Of a stretch of 64,000 nucleotides of DNA, positions 47,067 to 56,851 are shown in pieces. The stretch covers positions 8,786,001-8,850,000 of the forward strand of contig NZ_AP018227.1 of assembly GCF_002368095.1 (NCBI RefSeq), read 5' to 3'. This stretch comes from Calothrix parasitica NIES-267. GTDB lineage: Bacteria; Cyanobacteriota; Cyanobacteriia; Cyanobacteriales; Nostocaceae. Under the pieces are notes generated by a model that saw nothing but the letters and a program-made list of their open reading frames with translations, had not been told where the DNA came from and ran no database searches. The translations under genes were made by a program, and so were the position numbers. Within the stretch, counting starts at the first letter, position 1. Every line of letters begins with the position of its first letter.

Positions 47067-48068
47067 GTGACTGAAGGACTCTACATACTTGCAAACGATG
47101 TAGTATATGACCAATTAGTAGCCTTACTTAATTCAATTGAAGTTAATGCAGGTAAATATCCTGTTTCTATTATTCCTTACAATAATCAATTAGAAAGAGT
47201 ACGAGAGGAAATAAAGCATAGAAGCAACGTTGAAATATTTGCAGATACTGATGCAATTAAACTTTGGCAAGACTTTTCAAAAGAAGTTTGGCAAGCCCAT
47301 CCTGATGCTTTTCAAGAATGGCAAGCAAGGCAAATTTCCGGATTGTATCGTGGTGGAACACACCATAGATTTGGTGGTTTTGAAGGTTATTTCGACAAGT
47401 TTATATATATAGATGCTGATGTTCTGGTAATTAATTCACTCGATTACATATTCAAGCAGCTAGATTGCAATGACTTTGTTGTTTATGATTTTCAGCATAA
47501 AGACTTAAGTCATGTATACGATGTTAATTCTGACAAACTCAGAGATATTTTCCCGCAATCTCGTCTTGATAAAGAAATATTTTGTTCTGGGTTTTACGGT
47601 ACAAAAAAGCATTTATTTGATGTCGAAAAACGCAACTACCTGTTATCGCAATTGCAAGCCGGAGAAGCAGAAATATTATATAAGAATGCTCCCGACCAAA
47701 CTATTCTTAACTACATGGTAATGCGGTCTGGAGTTTCTAACTATAATTTTGCGCTTAATTTACCAGAAAGTAAAATAACTGGGTGTTGCGTTACATCACC
47801 CCATTTTGACGAACAAGATAATTTAGTATATGACAGAGGAAACCGTCTAACCTATCTGCACTATATCGGCTTATCCTCTAAATTATTTGAGCGGGTTTGT
47901 AATGGAGAAAATATTGATTTTCCTTACCGCGACACCTTTCTGCATTACCGCTACCTACACGAACCAGATAAACGACCAAAATTCACTACCAAGCCTAAAG
48001 CTTATAACGCACCACCAAGTTTAAGCACGAGAGTTTTAAAAAAATTAGGAATAAAAGCTGGAGCATAA
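47067..48068 (+). CDS. GT8-like glycosyltransferase, paralogue 1
   Basis: The 333-residue protein has a GT-A fold signature: an N-terminal strand (GLYILANDVVYDQLVALLNSI), a metal-binding DxD motif in FIYIDADVLV and a conserved His near HYIGLS. It starts at GTG 47067, with GGAGG seven bases upstream. It is a clear paralogue of the next gene, only three bases away. I recall this family being labelled after Nostoc punctiforme loci (Npun_R2821/R2823), but I know of no activity for it. The most likely role is adding a sugar to the exopolysaccharide repeat. Confidence 0.78.
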   Translation: MTEGLYILANDVVYDQLVALLNSIEVNAGKYPVSIIPYNNQLERVREEIKHRSNVEIFADTDAIKLWQDFSKEVWQAHPDAFQEWQARQISGLYRGGTHHRFGGFEGYFDKFIYIDADVLVINSLDYIFKQLDCNDFVVYDFQHKDLSHVYDVNSDKLRDIFPQSRLDKEIFCSGFYGTKKHLFDVEKRNYLLSQLQAGEAEILYKNAPDQTILNYMVMRSGVSNYNFALNLPESKITGCCVTSPHFDEQDNLVYDRGNRLTYLHYIGLSSKLFERVCNGENIDFPYRDTFLHYRYLHEPDKRPKFTTKPKAYNAPPSLSTRVLKKLGIKAGA

Positions 48069-48071
48069 CCC

Positions 48072-48998
48072 ATGACTAAAGGAATTTATATCATCGCCAA
48101 TGATAAGGTAACAGATCACGCTATTGCCTTACTAAATAGTATTCGTCTTCACGATAAAGAAACTCCTATTGTGATGATTCCCTATGATGATAATTATCAC
48201 AAAATTGCTGACACTCTCGGTAAACATTATGGAGTAAAAGTTTACGAAGATTTAGAATTTATTAACCGTTTGTCTAATAAATTGTACGAAACATTCGGTG
48301 GTAAATTCTTTGCTCGTCCAAATCAATTCCGCAAGCAAGCTTGTTGGTTTGGTCCTTTTGACGAGTTTTTGTATATAGATACAGATATTGTCGTCTTTGA
48401 AAAAATAATTGATAACCTCAATTACTTACAAAATACCGATTTTATTTGCTGCGATTATCAACATTTAGGTGGAATAAGAAACGTATTTAGTTCCACAGTC
48501 TTGTCAGAACAAGTATTTACCGAAAGCGAAGTTAAAGACATATTTAACGGTGGATTCTGGGGTTCCAAGAAAAACCTCATATCCGAGCAGGATTTATACG
48601 ATACTTTTGCAGAATGTGCAAAACATCCAGAATACTTTGATTTCTCTGAAAAGACATCCGACCAACCAATTATTAATTATATGTTGCTCAAGCGGATTCC
48701 CAACCGTTTCAATATAGTTAATCGGGAAGGAAAAGCACCAGGAAACTGGGGAGGAACATCTCACTTCTTACATGAAGGACATAAATTGATTGACCCAACA
48801 GTTAATCAACAATTACAGTACCTACATTGGGCCGGTATTCGCATCGAACCAGGTTGTCCCTACTGGGAAATTTGGGAACATTACCGCAACTTAAATCCAC
48901 AATTACCACCACCAGTATTTCCAGAAAAGCCTAAACCCACTTTTTGGCAAAAAAACGTCAATGAAGTCAAAACCTTGTTGCGTTCTTTAAAGAATTAA
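48072..48998 (+). CDS. GT8-like glycosyltransferase, paralogue 2
   Basis: The 308-residue protein shares its N-terminus (GIYIIANDKVTDHAIALLNSIR), the DxD motif (LYIDTDIVVF), NGGFWGSKKNL and DQPIINYMLL with the upstream paralogue. It starts three bases after that gene's stop, so translational coupling is likely. The pair probably arose by tandem duplication and may add two similar sugars in sequence. No membrane segment is present. It is the last glycosyltransferase of the plus-strand block; a palindromic repeat element follows. Confidence 0.78.
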   Translation: MTKGIYIIANDKVTDHAIALLNSIRLHDKETPIVMIPYDDNYHKIADTLGKHYGVKVYEDLEFINRLSNKLYETFGGKFFARPNQFRKQACWFGPFDEFLYIDTDIVVFEKIIDNLNYLQNTDFICCDYQHLGGIRNVFSSTVLSEQVFTESEVKDIFNGGFWGSKKNLISEQDLYDTFAECAKHPEYFDFSEKTSDQPIINYMLLKRIPNRFNIVNREGKAPGNWGGTSHFLHEGHKLIDPTVNQQLQYLHWAGIRIEPGCPYWEIWEHYRNLNPQLPPPVFPEKPKPTFWQKNVNEVKTLLRSLKN

Positions 48999-49026
48999 AT
49001 GATTACAAAGGAAACAGGAAATACAA

Positions 49027-49173
49027 ATTAAATGGTGTGTCAATACTTATCGGTTAAGGCTAGATCCTCCCTAACCCTCCTTAAAAAGGAGGGAATTAAG
49101 CCACCTTTTTAAGGGGGTTGGGGGATCTAAAAAAAATCTGGATTTCTTAACCGAGCAGTATTAAATGGTGTGT
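49027..49173. repeat. palindromic element flanked by 14-bp direct repeats
   Basis: Direct copies of ATTAAATGGTGTGT lie at 49027-49040 and 49160-49173. Inside them are inverted ends (CGGTTAAG / CTTAACCG). In the centre, at 49061-49129, is a long palindrome (TAGATCC ... GGATCTA) containing CCTCCTTAAAAAGGAGG, a type widespread in cyanobacteria. Confidence 0.8.
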
Positions 49174-49209
49174 TGTAGTAATGGGACAATACACCATCAT
49201 CTTTTTATT

Positions 49210-49704
49210 ATGAAAATTATCTATTTTTTATTGGGGTGTTTTACTACTTTTACGGTCAATCATTATGCTGAAAATACATTTATTTATAAGGACAAATTCG
49301 GTAAAATTCCTCAGAAATGGGGAGAACGTGTAACTCTAATTAGCTTGTCTCCCGACGATAAAAATCGTGTTGTATTTGTTAAACTTCCTACTTTGTCTGG
49401 AAATTTTGAAGTTAGATTACAGCATCAAGGAGAAAAGGATTACATAAAAATATATCGTTCTGCTGATTTATCTAAACCTGTTGGCTCAGAACGTATTATC
49501 TGGACTGCGGATAATTCTAAATTTGCTCTATTTGGAAGATTCTATGATAGCGAGCATGTAGTGAAATATTTTAGAAATTATCAAACAAATAATGTTGATA
49601 TTTTGTATTTAATGTATGACCTCAATACTAATAAGATTTACTGTCATCATTCTGATTATTATGATTGTTTGCCAATATCACCTCAATTTCTACACTATTT
49701 CTAA
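49210..49704 (+). CDS. small protein with N-terminal hydrophobic segment, unknown
   Basis: The 164-residue protein begins MKIIYFLLGCFTTFTVNHYAE, a possible signal peptide or anchor. Cys10 is too early and too poorly matched for a confident lipobox. The rest is rich in aromatic and beta-forming residues (RVVFVKLPTLSGNFEVRLQ, KFALFGRFYDSEHVVKYF), suggesting a compact exported beta domain. I recognise no family. I start it at ATG 49210, since the 15 upstream residues are read from the flanking repeat. It sits at the end of the glycosyltransferase block but is separated from it by the palindromic element, so a link to polysaccharide is only positional. Confidence 0.55.
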   Translation: MKIIYFLLGCFTTFTVNHYAENTFIYKDKFGKIPQKWGERVTLISLSPDDKNRVVFVKLPTLSGNFEVRLQHQGEKDYIKIYRSADLSKPVGSERIIWTADNSKFALFGRFYDSEHVVKYFRNYQTNNVDILYLMYDLNTNKIYCHHSDYYDCLPISPQFLHYF

Positions 49705-49862
49705 ATAGTTTAGGTGGGTTGTAACTAAATTAATAACACACCCGACAGTATTTATTTTTTCAATTATTCAATGCAAAATTTTACGATATTTAAAGTTAGT
49801 AGTAAAAGTTTTAAATCTTATATTAAGGGTTAAAACCCTCACTACAAACGAATTAAAAAAAA

Positions 49863-50744
49863 TTAACGATAATAAAAATTATAATCGTTCAACATTGTAG
49901 TCACTTTCAGACGCATAGAATGATATAAATATTCAACAGACTTATTCACTTTTTTGATTATCTTTTTGAAAATAGAATTACGAGGATTTTCAATTTTATC
50001 CTGAGTTTCAAAAAATTCTAACTTATCCTTCGCACTAGCTTGTCCTTTAGAAATACGAATTTTTTCAATTCTATCATCGAAAAATTCAACACCTTCCATA
50101 ACATCATGTCTGACCTCAAAATTAGCCTTAGTAGCTGCTAATCCCATCGCATAAGCAGGATGTTTATGAAGACCGTTTACTTCAGCATAAATCGAAATTC
50201 TTTCCCAATTATTCAGAAATTCTTCTTCTTTCCCAGAATCTCTAGTCACCACAAATAAAAACTCATTTATCCAGGTAACTTTCTCTGTTTCTATATCCAC
50301 ATTTAATTTTTGAGCCATCTTTTTAAAAAGCTCAAACTTCTTCATTGCTGCTACCGAAGGTTTATCGGTTTTATGAATTCTTTCTTGAAAATGCTTAACC
50401 ATACCACCACAGCTTCTAGCTGTAATTCCAGGAAGCCATTCACGATGAACTATAGGAGCGCAAATTCTCACATCAGAATCAATGTACATACAGGATTTAA
50501 ACATTGATAGTGCTTTTTGAATCGCAAATCTTCTTTCGTGATAATACAATACTCCCTGTCTTTTATGTCCGAAAACTAAGACGTTACTGTAATTTTCAAA
50601 ATCTTTTGGTTTATCCGTATAAATTATAAACGGAATTTCTGGCGCATATTTAGCTAAATCTCCTATCAAGTTTTTTGCTAAAGAACGATAGGTTTTACCA
50701 GCAACATAAGTACAAATACAAAAGTTTTTCTGTTCTAAATTCAT
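49863..50744 (-). CDS. GT-A-type glycosyltransferase-like protein
   Basis: The 293-residue protein has an N-terminal strand (KNFCICTYVAGKTYRSLAKNL), a donor-binding stretch (IPFIIYTDKP) and a DxD motif in CMYIDSDVRI, which together indicate a nucleotide-sugar transferase with the GT-A fold. The middle (VTWINEFLFVVTRDSGKEEEFLNNW) resembles the acceptor region of related proteins. The C-terminus is basic and may associate with the membrane. It is transcribed opposite to the neighbouring glycosyltransferase block and stands alone. The sugar and acceptor are unknown. Confidence 0.7.
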   Translation of the reverse strand: MNLEQKNFCICTYVAGKTYRSLAKNLIGDLAKYAPEIPFIIYTDKPKDFENYSNVLVFGHKRQGVLYYHERRFAIQKALSMFKSCMYIDSDVRICAPIVHREWLPGITARSCGGMVKHFQERIHKTDKPSVAAMKKFELFKKMAQKLNVDIETEKVTWINEFLFVVTRDSGKEEEFLNNWERISIYAEVNGLHKHPAYAMGLAATKANFEVRHDVMEGVEFFDDRIEKIRISKGQASAKDKLEFFETQDKIENPRNSIFKKIIKKVNKSVEYLYHSMRLKVTTMLNDYNFYYR

Positions 50745-51059
50745 CGTGTAATAATTATCCTTAATATAGTAAATTATTTAAAATAGATTGCACTGCTGAT
50801 AATTAAGTCAAAAATTAGTTATTTATTTGTTTAATATAAAGTTTGGCATAATTAGCATTTTACTTGACACTGTATTTCTACGCATTTTTAAATAATTGCT
50901 GATTGCTAATCAAAAAAAAATCGCCGGTTATAAATTGCTCTTTCTAAACAAACAACTTACAAACGACGAATTATTAATTTATACTTGTTATACTTTATCC
51001 CTTTATCTTCTAGTCCCTAATCTTTGATTAAAAACATCTTTACAGATGCAATATTATTC
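50745..51059. other. intergenic region, nothing recognised
   Basis: An AT-rich 315-bp gap between two minus-strand genes. I see no gene, strong hairpin or repeat in it. It probably contains the promoter of the glycosyltransferase at 49863. Confidence 0.5.
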
Positions 51060-51434
51060 CTAACTAAAAGAATCTAAATCCAAAGATTTAAATCCTCTAC
51101 TTTCAGCATAAGTCATCATACTACCCAACTGAAAAGCAGTTAATATACAAGTCAGAAGAGTAATTGGTAAACCAATCGCACAAGCCAACCAGTTTGGAAA
51201 ACCAAATATAGCTAAACCGGAACAAAGAAATAAACCAATACCGATTGTGATACCTATAAATGGTACGATTAATTGTTTATTAGAGAAACGAGGAGCAGAC
51301 TTTTCCGCACCTTGTTTGCGCCATGTTTTTGAAACTGCTTTTAAGGTTCCGTCTAACGCAGCACCAGAAGTTACGGCAATAAAAAATCCGATAGCTAAAA
51401 TTAAATATGGCGGATCTGAAGGGTAATAATACAT
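51060..51434 (-). CDS. three-helix membrane protein, unknown function
   Basis: The 124-residue protein has three hydrophobic helices (about 10-28, 56-75 and 80-103), with a basic loop after the first (VSKTWRKQGAEKSAPRFS). The C-terminus (YAESRGFKSLDLDSFS) is polar. I recognise no named domain; it looks like one of the small conserved cyanobacterial membrane proteins. It lies 169 bp downstream of the ABC1 kinase gene on the same strand and may be co-transcribed. Confidence 0.6.
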   Translation of the reverse strand: MYYYPSDPPYLILAIGFFIAVTSGAALDGTLKAVSKTWRKQGAEKSAPRFSNKQLIVPFIGITIGIGLFLCSGLAIFGFPNWLACAIGLPITLLTCILTAFQLGSMMTYAESRGFKSLDLDSFS

Positions 51435-51603
51435 GAAAACTCCTAATTTATATACTGGTTACTAAGAGGCTATTTGATAAGTATTACATTTAACTAGTAC
51501 TTAGCCAAACCAAAATTGCCGGTGGTTTAGGGATTAGGGAGTAGATACAGAAATTTTCCCGTTTCGCAATTTTCAATAACTCCCCAATGTTTCCCTAAAT
51601 GCA

Positions 51604-53313
51604 CTAATTGCTATTGACAGAACCCGAAGCAGGAAAGCTCGGTAATATTGCTGCTACTCTTTCTCTGGAAAACTGACTCAAAACCCCGAAAGCAGCACCT
51701 AGTACGCGAGATGGATTTAAATCATCTTTGACTAAATTCCACAATCGCTGAACTTCTTGAGCATGTAAGCGGTCATCTTCGGTGAGTGCGAGTACCAACT
51801 GCTGTTGAAGAAATTGTCCTTCGTCGCTAAGTAAAAACTGTAAACCCATTTGTGCTGTGGGTAACAAATCAAAATTGTTGTCGGTACGCGCGATCGCAAT
51901 CATATTTTCCAAGCGTTCCCACTGGAACGTACCATCCTTAAACAGTACGTTAATTAATCTTCGTCGCAGTTGAGCAGATTCACCAGTGAGCAATCGCCGT
52001 GCTACGTAAGGATACGCAACTTCTACAATTTTGAAGTTAGGATTTAACGATAGTGCAATACCTTCTTGAGTCACCAAGGAGCGAATAATTAAAGCAAACT
52101 TGGCTGGAACTCGAAAAGGAAATTCGTACATGAGTTTGGAAAACTCATCGGTTATGGTCTTGAAATTAAATTCCCCGACGTTGCGATTAATTGCATCTCC
52201 AAGCAATGCTTCCAAAGCAGGTACAATCGGACGAATATCTGTATCTGGGGTCAAGAAACCCAACTTGACGTAATCACCAGCTAAATCGGTATAGTCTTTG
52301 TTTATCAGGTGAACCACCGCATCTACAAGAGTTTCCTTGGTGGTTTCCGATAGCTGATCCATCATACCGAAATCTATATAGCCCATCCTACCGTCAGGCA
52401 TAGCAAACAAATTACCTGGATGGGGGTCAGCGTGAAAGAAACCATATTCTAATAGCTGCTGCAAACCTGTAGTTACAGCTATTTGAATAATTTCTTGCGG
52501 ATCTATACCTGCTGCAATGATACTCTCAGTATCGGTCAGCTTAAATCCGTTCAGCCATTCTAAAGTTAAAACGCGAGTTGAAGTATATCGCCAATATATA
52601 GCTGGAACCTTGACATCGGGGCTGTTACGAAAGTTCTTAGCGAACCTTTCAGCGTTACGACCTTCGTTGAGATAATCAATCTCCTCAAATAATTTGGTAC
52701 CAAACTCATCTACTATTAATGTCAGGTCGTGTCCCAAATTCAAAGGCAACCAAGGAGATAACCAGCTAGCAGCCCAGCGCATTAAATACAAGTCGAGGGA
52801 AAGAATCGGACGTAGATTCGGTCGCTGTACCTTTACCGCAACTTCTTCACCCGTAAGCAAACGACCCCGGTAAACTTGACCCAAGCTTGCAGCAGCAACC
52901 GGAGCGGGGGAAAGCTCGCTAAATATTTCTTTGATTGGATAACCTAATTCGCTTTGAATTTGTCTCAAAGCAATAGCATTATCAAATGGTGGTAGTTGGT
53001 CTTGTAATTTAATCAGTTCCTCTAGAAAATCTTTACGGATTAAATCGGGTCGCGTGGATAAAGCTTGACCAACTTTGATAAACGTCGGTCCGAGACGTAC
53101 AAGTATTTTTCGTAGCTGAACTGCTCGCTTTAATTTATTACGTTCGGCTACTCCTCTCAAATCATCCCACTTCAAACCTAGAATAAACCAGGCGAAATTC
53201 CAGACAATTGTAGTTGCACGCGCCCAACCCAGCCAAGGACGAAGGCGATGGAATCGCGCTATTTGACGTGCGTCGTACTTACGATTGTTTTGTGTGAGGG
53301 TTTGTGAATTCAC
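51604..53313 (-). CDS. ABC1/UbiB/AarF-family atypical kinase
   Basis: The 569-residue protein carries the hallmarks of the ABC1 (UbiB/ADCK) family: the KxGQ motif (FIKVGQALSTRPDL), the Ala-rich loop replacing the glycine loop (AAASLGQVYRG), the VAVKVQRP lysine, HADPHPGNLF and the metal-binding YIDFGMMD. In bacteria the family supports quinone biosynthesis; cyanobacterial and plastid members are tied to plastoquinone and tocopherol metabolism at thylakoids. One or two hydrophobic stretches near residues 30-50 suggest membrane association. The start is GTG 53313, next to AAGGGA. It is one of several such paralogues expected in a cyanobacterium; the exact role is not deducible. Confidence 0.9.
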   Translation of the reverse strand: MNSQTLTQNNRKYDARQIARFHRLRPWLGWARATTIVWNFAWFILGLKWDDLRGVAERNKLKRAVQLRKILVRLGPTFIKVGQALSTRPDLIRKDFLEELIKLQDQLPPFDNAIALRQIQSELGYPIKEIFSELSPAPVAAASLGQVYRGRLLTGEEVAVKVQRPNLRPILSLDLYLMRWAASWLSPWLPLNLGHDLTLIVDEFGTKLFEEIDYLNEGRNAERFAKNFRNSPDVKVPAIYWRYTSTRVLTLEWLNGFKLTDTESIIAAGIDPQEIIQIAVTTGLQQLLEYGFFHADPHPGNLFAMPDGRMGYIDFGMMDQLSETTKETLVDAVVHLINKDYTDLAGDYVKLGFLTPDTDIRPIVPALEALLGDAINRNVGEFNFKTITDEFSKLMYEFPFRVPAKFALIIRSLVTQEGIALSLNPNFKIVEVAYPYVARRLLTGESAQLRRRLINVLFKDGTFQWERLENMIAIARTDNNFDLLPTAQMGLQFLLSDEGQFLQQQLVLALTEDDRLHAQEVQRLWNLVKDDLNPSRVLGAAFGVLSQFSRERVAAILPSFPASGSVNSN

Positions 53314-54141
53314 TTCCCTTTGTTACCTCTTTATCTATGAATATAAAAATCAAACTTGATGTTTAAAAGCCTTTAAGAGCACCCATCAGTTAAACAAACT
53401 TTCTTATGAACTTTTCCTATTCAACTTTGCAATTTTTAGTCAAAGTTTATTAAAAGTTACTTTTTATCTTTTATTATTTTATATTACTACATAAAAGTAT
53501 AAATACTTAATTAAGCAATCAAAATACTCTGTATACTTAGAGAATAATGTATAAAATACACTAACAAGACTTGTATTCTAAGATAAGCAAGATGAATTTA
53601 TTCGATTGAAAGTATTGAAGGGAAAAGACTTGAAGATAAAAAAATCAATTTGCATGCATGTCTCTATTGTTACTATAAAATTATATTTATCAATTGAACC
53701 TTGATAAATGTAAGCCAAGCATTTGAATTAATAATTTTCTTGGGATTAGATTGAGCGAAGATTATTTAGCATTGAGATTCCAACGTTTTGAATTAATAGC
53801 GGAGGTTCGCGATTCTGTAATGAGCAACGCTATTTGAAAGCTTTGCGCCTCTTGCTACAATATCTATAATCATAAATGTATCTATTGATTAAAGCGCTTA
53901 AGAAAGCATCTTTACTTCTAAATTATCCTCTTTTACCCTCAAGAGCGCAAAGTAAATAAATACATATAATCTATAATTTTTCTAAAGATTTTTTTGTAAA
54001 AAATTAAGAAATCATAAGTAGTAGGATGTTGATGATTACCATTTCAAATTGCGATTTGCGAGATTATCATAAGAGGCAATATTGCACACAAAATTTTACT
54101 ATTTCTTAACTATTTTTTATAAAAATACAAGCACTACGAGA
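53314..54141. other. 828-bp divergent intergenic region
   Basis: Very AT-rich, with no gene or named repeat recognised. It must contain the promoters of the ABC1 kinase (minus) and the protein at 54142 (plus). The plus gene has a possible ribosome site (ACGAG) just before its ATG. Confidence 0.5.
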
Positions 54142-55230
54142 ATGAAAAACTTTTCATTTTTTACTAATCTCTTCTGCCTGCGTCTTCTGGTTATCTTTCT
54201 AATTGGTGTAATTCTGGCTTTATCGTGGAACTGTTCGAGTACTTTTGGTACAACCCCTAAAAGAGACAAATTTTTACAGCCCTTTTTGTCTACATCAATT
54301 TGGAACATGCCAATAGGTTCCGATGCACGGTATGTTAAGGCAAATATAGGTAAATCCCCACAAGCAAGTGCAGACCAAGAATATTTCTTTGAATTGAAAG
54401 ATAAATATCCGTACCGTCCGATTTACGCTCCTGGTGCTTGGGGTGAAGGTCGCTGTACCGGAACACGATATATGGATATTGCCATACCGATTCCCGATGA
54501 TTTGATTATTCCAGACGCGACAACACAGCCAAACCATACACCAAACAACGCTTCAGCCTTTTTAATGCCAGATGGTAGAACATTAGTACAGCTTTCACCT
54601 TTAGCTCGTTGTGAAAAATCAGGTTCCTTGTATGGTTGGAGGTACGAAAACGTAGATATATATGGAGAAGGAATAGGGGGGGCACATTTTGGTTCGGGTT
54701 TATCTTCAATTGGTGGTTCAATTCGTAAAAACGAACTTACAAACGACGAACCGATTCATCACGCTTTAAAAGTGATAATTTGGGCGAAAAAATACCTGTT
54801 TTACGATGACAAAAGACGCGGATATCGTTGGCCAGCTAATCGCGCGGATGACTATGCAGCAGATCAATACGGTGGTACAAACTACGCATTAGTCCAGGGT
54901 TCATTGCTAGCAATTCCACCAGAAGTTACTAAAGAAAGCCTAAAGCTAGAAACACCAGCAGGTAAAAAGTTATTTGATGCTTTGCAGGATTATGGAGCTT
55001 ATATCGTAGAAGATTCCCACGAAGACGCTCATTACTTTGCATTAGAAAAAGGAGTTACTGAAGAGTTTCGTCATAAATATGGATATGACTTCAATACTAA
55101 AAGCGGGAAATTTTACAACGATTTTATGAAACTATTTCAAGCATTATATGTAGTCGATAATAATAGTCCTAATAGTGTTGGTGGTGGTGGAACACCTCGT
55201 GCAGAACTTGCTCCACCGATTGGGAATTAG
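54142..55230 (+). CDS. membrane-anchored or exported protein, unknown
   Basis: The 362-residue protein starts with a basic stretch and one hydrophobic helix (LRLLVIFLIGVILALSW), a signal peptide or anchor, so the body is outside the cytoplasm. Conserved-looking blocks include PFLSTSIWNMPIGSDA, GRCTGTRYMDIAIPIPDD, FLMPDGRTLVQLSPLARC, GAHFGSGLSSIGGSIR and EPIHHALKVIIWAKK. The His/Asp-rich parts (EDSHEDAHYF) could be an active site, and the pattern suggests a beta-rich extracellular enzyme, perhaps acting on polysaccharide. That is inference from composition and location; I do not recognise the family. I start at ATG 54142 because the 20 residues upstream begin at a TTG and lack a ribosome site. 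Confidence 0.6.
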   Translation: MKNFSFFTNLFCLRLLVIFLIGVILALSWNCSSTFGTTPKRDKFLQPFLSTSIWNMPIGSDARYVKANIGKSPQASADQEYFFELKDKYPYRPIYAPGAWGEGRCTGTRYMDIAIPIPDDLIIPDATTQPNHTPNNASAFLMPDGRTLVQLSPLARCEKSGSLYGWRYENVDIYGEGIGGAHFGSGLSSIGGSIRKNELTNDEPIHHALKVIIWAKKYLFYDDKRRGYRWPANRADDYAADQYGGTNYALVQGSLLAIPPEVTKESLKLETPAGKKLFDALQDYGAYIVEDSHEDAHYFALEKGVTEEFRHKYGYDFNTKSGKFYNDFMKLFQALYVVDNNSPNSVGGGGTPRAELAPPIGN

Positions 55231-55340
55231 GAGTAATTAATTAGTGACAAATCGCGGATAATTAAATTTGTTTTGCGTTTAAATCTGCTAGGAAGAACAA
55301 GCTATATATGAAAACTTAAGCGAAGAATCTCACACAAATG

Positions 55341-55408
55341 TTAGGTTACGACGCATATCAAATATTTCGGTAACCATAAATAATATTGGTGCGTCTAACC
55401 CAACCTAA
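55341..55408. repeat. 68-bp inverted-repeat element
   Basis: The left arm TTAGGTTACGACGCA and right arm TGCGTCTAACCCAACCTA are imperfect inverted copies around an AT-rich centre. A CCTTTGA tract follows at about 55428-55455. Confidence 0.65.
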
Positions 55409-55465
55409 AAATCTACAACCTATAACCTATAACCTTTGACCTTTGACCTTTAATCTTTAACCCGT

Positions 55466-56851
55466 TCAAGACCTCAATATCTGATAATAACCCCACAAGT
55501 TCTTCCTCTCTTTTGTTGATATTAAAGGAAGCAATAATAATAGTACGGAAAAATAACGTAATGGACTCTCAAGGGTACCGATAATTAAAACGCTAATTGA
55601 AAGAGTAAACCAAATGAATGCAGTCGTATAATTCGGTGTACCGATTTCTTTTGAAACGTATGAATGTAGAACAATATAGCTGACTAAAGTACATAACTCA
55701 GCCCATCCATATCCAATCATTCCGATACGCGGTACAAATAAAAATGCTGTTCCTACAAATAGGATTACATGAACTAAATTAAACCAGGTAACTCGCATAT
55801 TTTTACCCAGCAAATAGAGAACTGAAGTATGTAAATTTAATACTGAATAAGCTATGTAGCTGACTGCGATAAATGGGTATATTTCTAAAACCGGGTCCCA
55901 ATTTTTTCCGAAAACAACGCTTAATATCATCGGCCCGACTAGGGAAAAACCTGCCATTGGTAAACCGACACTCAAAGCTAATAAATGCATTCCTTCTTCT
56001 ACGCTACTCCGCAAGCGGTCTTTATTATCTTTGAATTTTGCTAAAGCAGCAATTGCTAAACGCCAAGCAATATATCTAACAAAGGAAAGCATTTCCACTA
56101 ACCGTATAGCTAAAGCCACAAAAGCAACTGCTTCCGCACCAGCAAAACGTCCTACAATCACTGGATTAACTAGCGTTCGTAATTCCCAAGCCCAGCTAGA
56201 AGCTGAAAAAGAAAAGCCGAAACTGATTATTTCTTTTGCTAGTTTAGGATTCCAATATAAACCTAATTTTAATTTGGCACCTGTTTGAGTCAGTATAAGT
56301 AATACATAATTTTGCACCAATAAACCGATTACGGGAGACCAAGCACCAGCCCCTTGAAATGCCATGGGAATAGCAATAACGTAGTAGCTAATTTGGCTAA
56401 TTAACTCGTTAAAAGCAATACGTTGAAAGTTAAGGTCGCGTTCGAGTTTCGCTGTGGAAGGTACTTTTAACAAAAAAGGAGGAATTGTAAAAGCTAAAAC
56501 AAGTAAAAGTGGCGAAATTTCTTCAATTCTGAGAAAACCAGCAATCGCATCTCGTCCCAGAATCACACCCAAACTAAATACTAAGCTTACACCAAGCAAA
56601 ATAGTGAAAGCTTGATTGTACTCTTCTTGCTCTGGATTATCAGTTTTACGTACTAAATAAACATCTAAACCCCAAGGTCCCAAGCGGTAAAGGAAAGTTA
56701 GGATTCCCGAAGCAGCACCAAAAAGACCATATTGTTTGGGACCAATAACTCTAGTAATAAAAATAACGCTTGCCAAGCTGAGCAAAATACCCAAACCTTG
56801 ACGGATAACCATAATAAATCCGCCTTTGACGGCTTGATTACGTATTCCCAT
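55466..56851 (-). CDS. Wzx-type oligosaccharide flippase
   Basis: The 461-residue protein has about twelve to fourteen transmembrane helices and the N-terminal pattern of polysaccharide-transport (PST/MVF superfamily) flippases: KGGFIMVIRQGLGILLSLASVIFITRVIGPKQYGLFGA. The central region (VGRFAGAEAVAFVALAIRLVEM) fits the second repeat. It would flip undecaprenyl-linked repeat units across the inner membrane. It is the last gene of the minus-strand block, after the four glycosyltransferases and the ligase/polymerase-like gene, which together form a Wzx/Wzy-like assembly set. No Wza/Wzc homologue is in the window. Confidence 0.87.
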   Translation of the reverse strand: MGIRNQAVKGGFIMVIRQGLGILLSLASVIFITRVIGPKQYGLFGAASGILTFLYRLGPWGLDVYLVRKTDNPEQEEYNQAFTILLGVSLVFSLGVILGRDAIAGFLRIEEISPLLLVLAFTIPPFLLKVPSTAKLERDLNFQRIAFNELISQISYYVIAIPMAFQGAGAWSPVIGLLVQNYVLLILTQTGAKLKLGLYWNPKLAKEIISFGFSFSASSWAWELRTLVNPVIVGRFAGAEAVAFVALAIRLVEMLSFVRYIAWRLAIAALAKFKDNKDRLRSSVEEGMHLLALSVGLPMAGFSLVGPMILSVVFGKNWDPVLEIYPFIAVSYIAYSVLNLHTSVLYLLGKNMRVTWFNLVHVILFVGTAFLFVPRIGMIGYGWAELCTLVSYIVLHSYVSKEIGTPNYTTAFIWFTLSISVLIIGTLESPLRYFSVLLLLLPLISTKERKNLWGYYQILRS

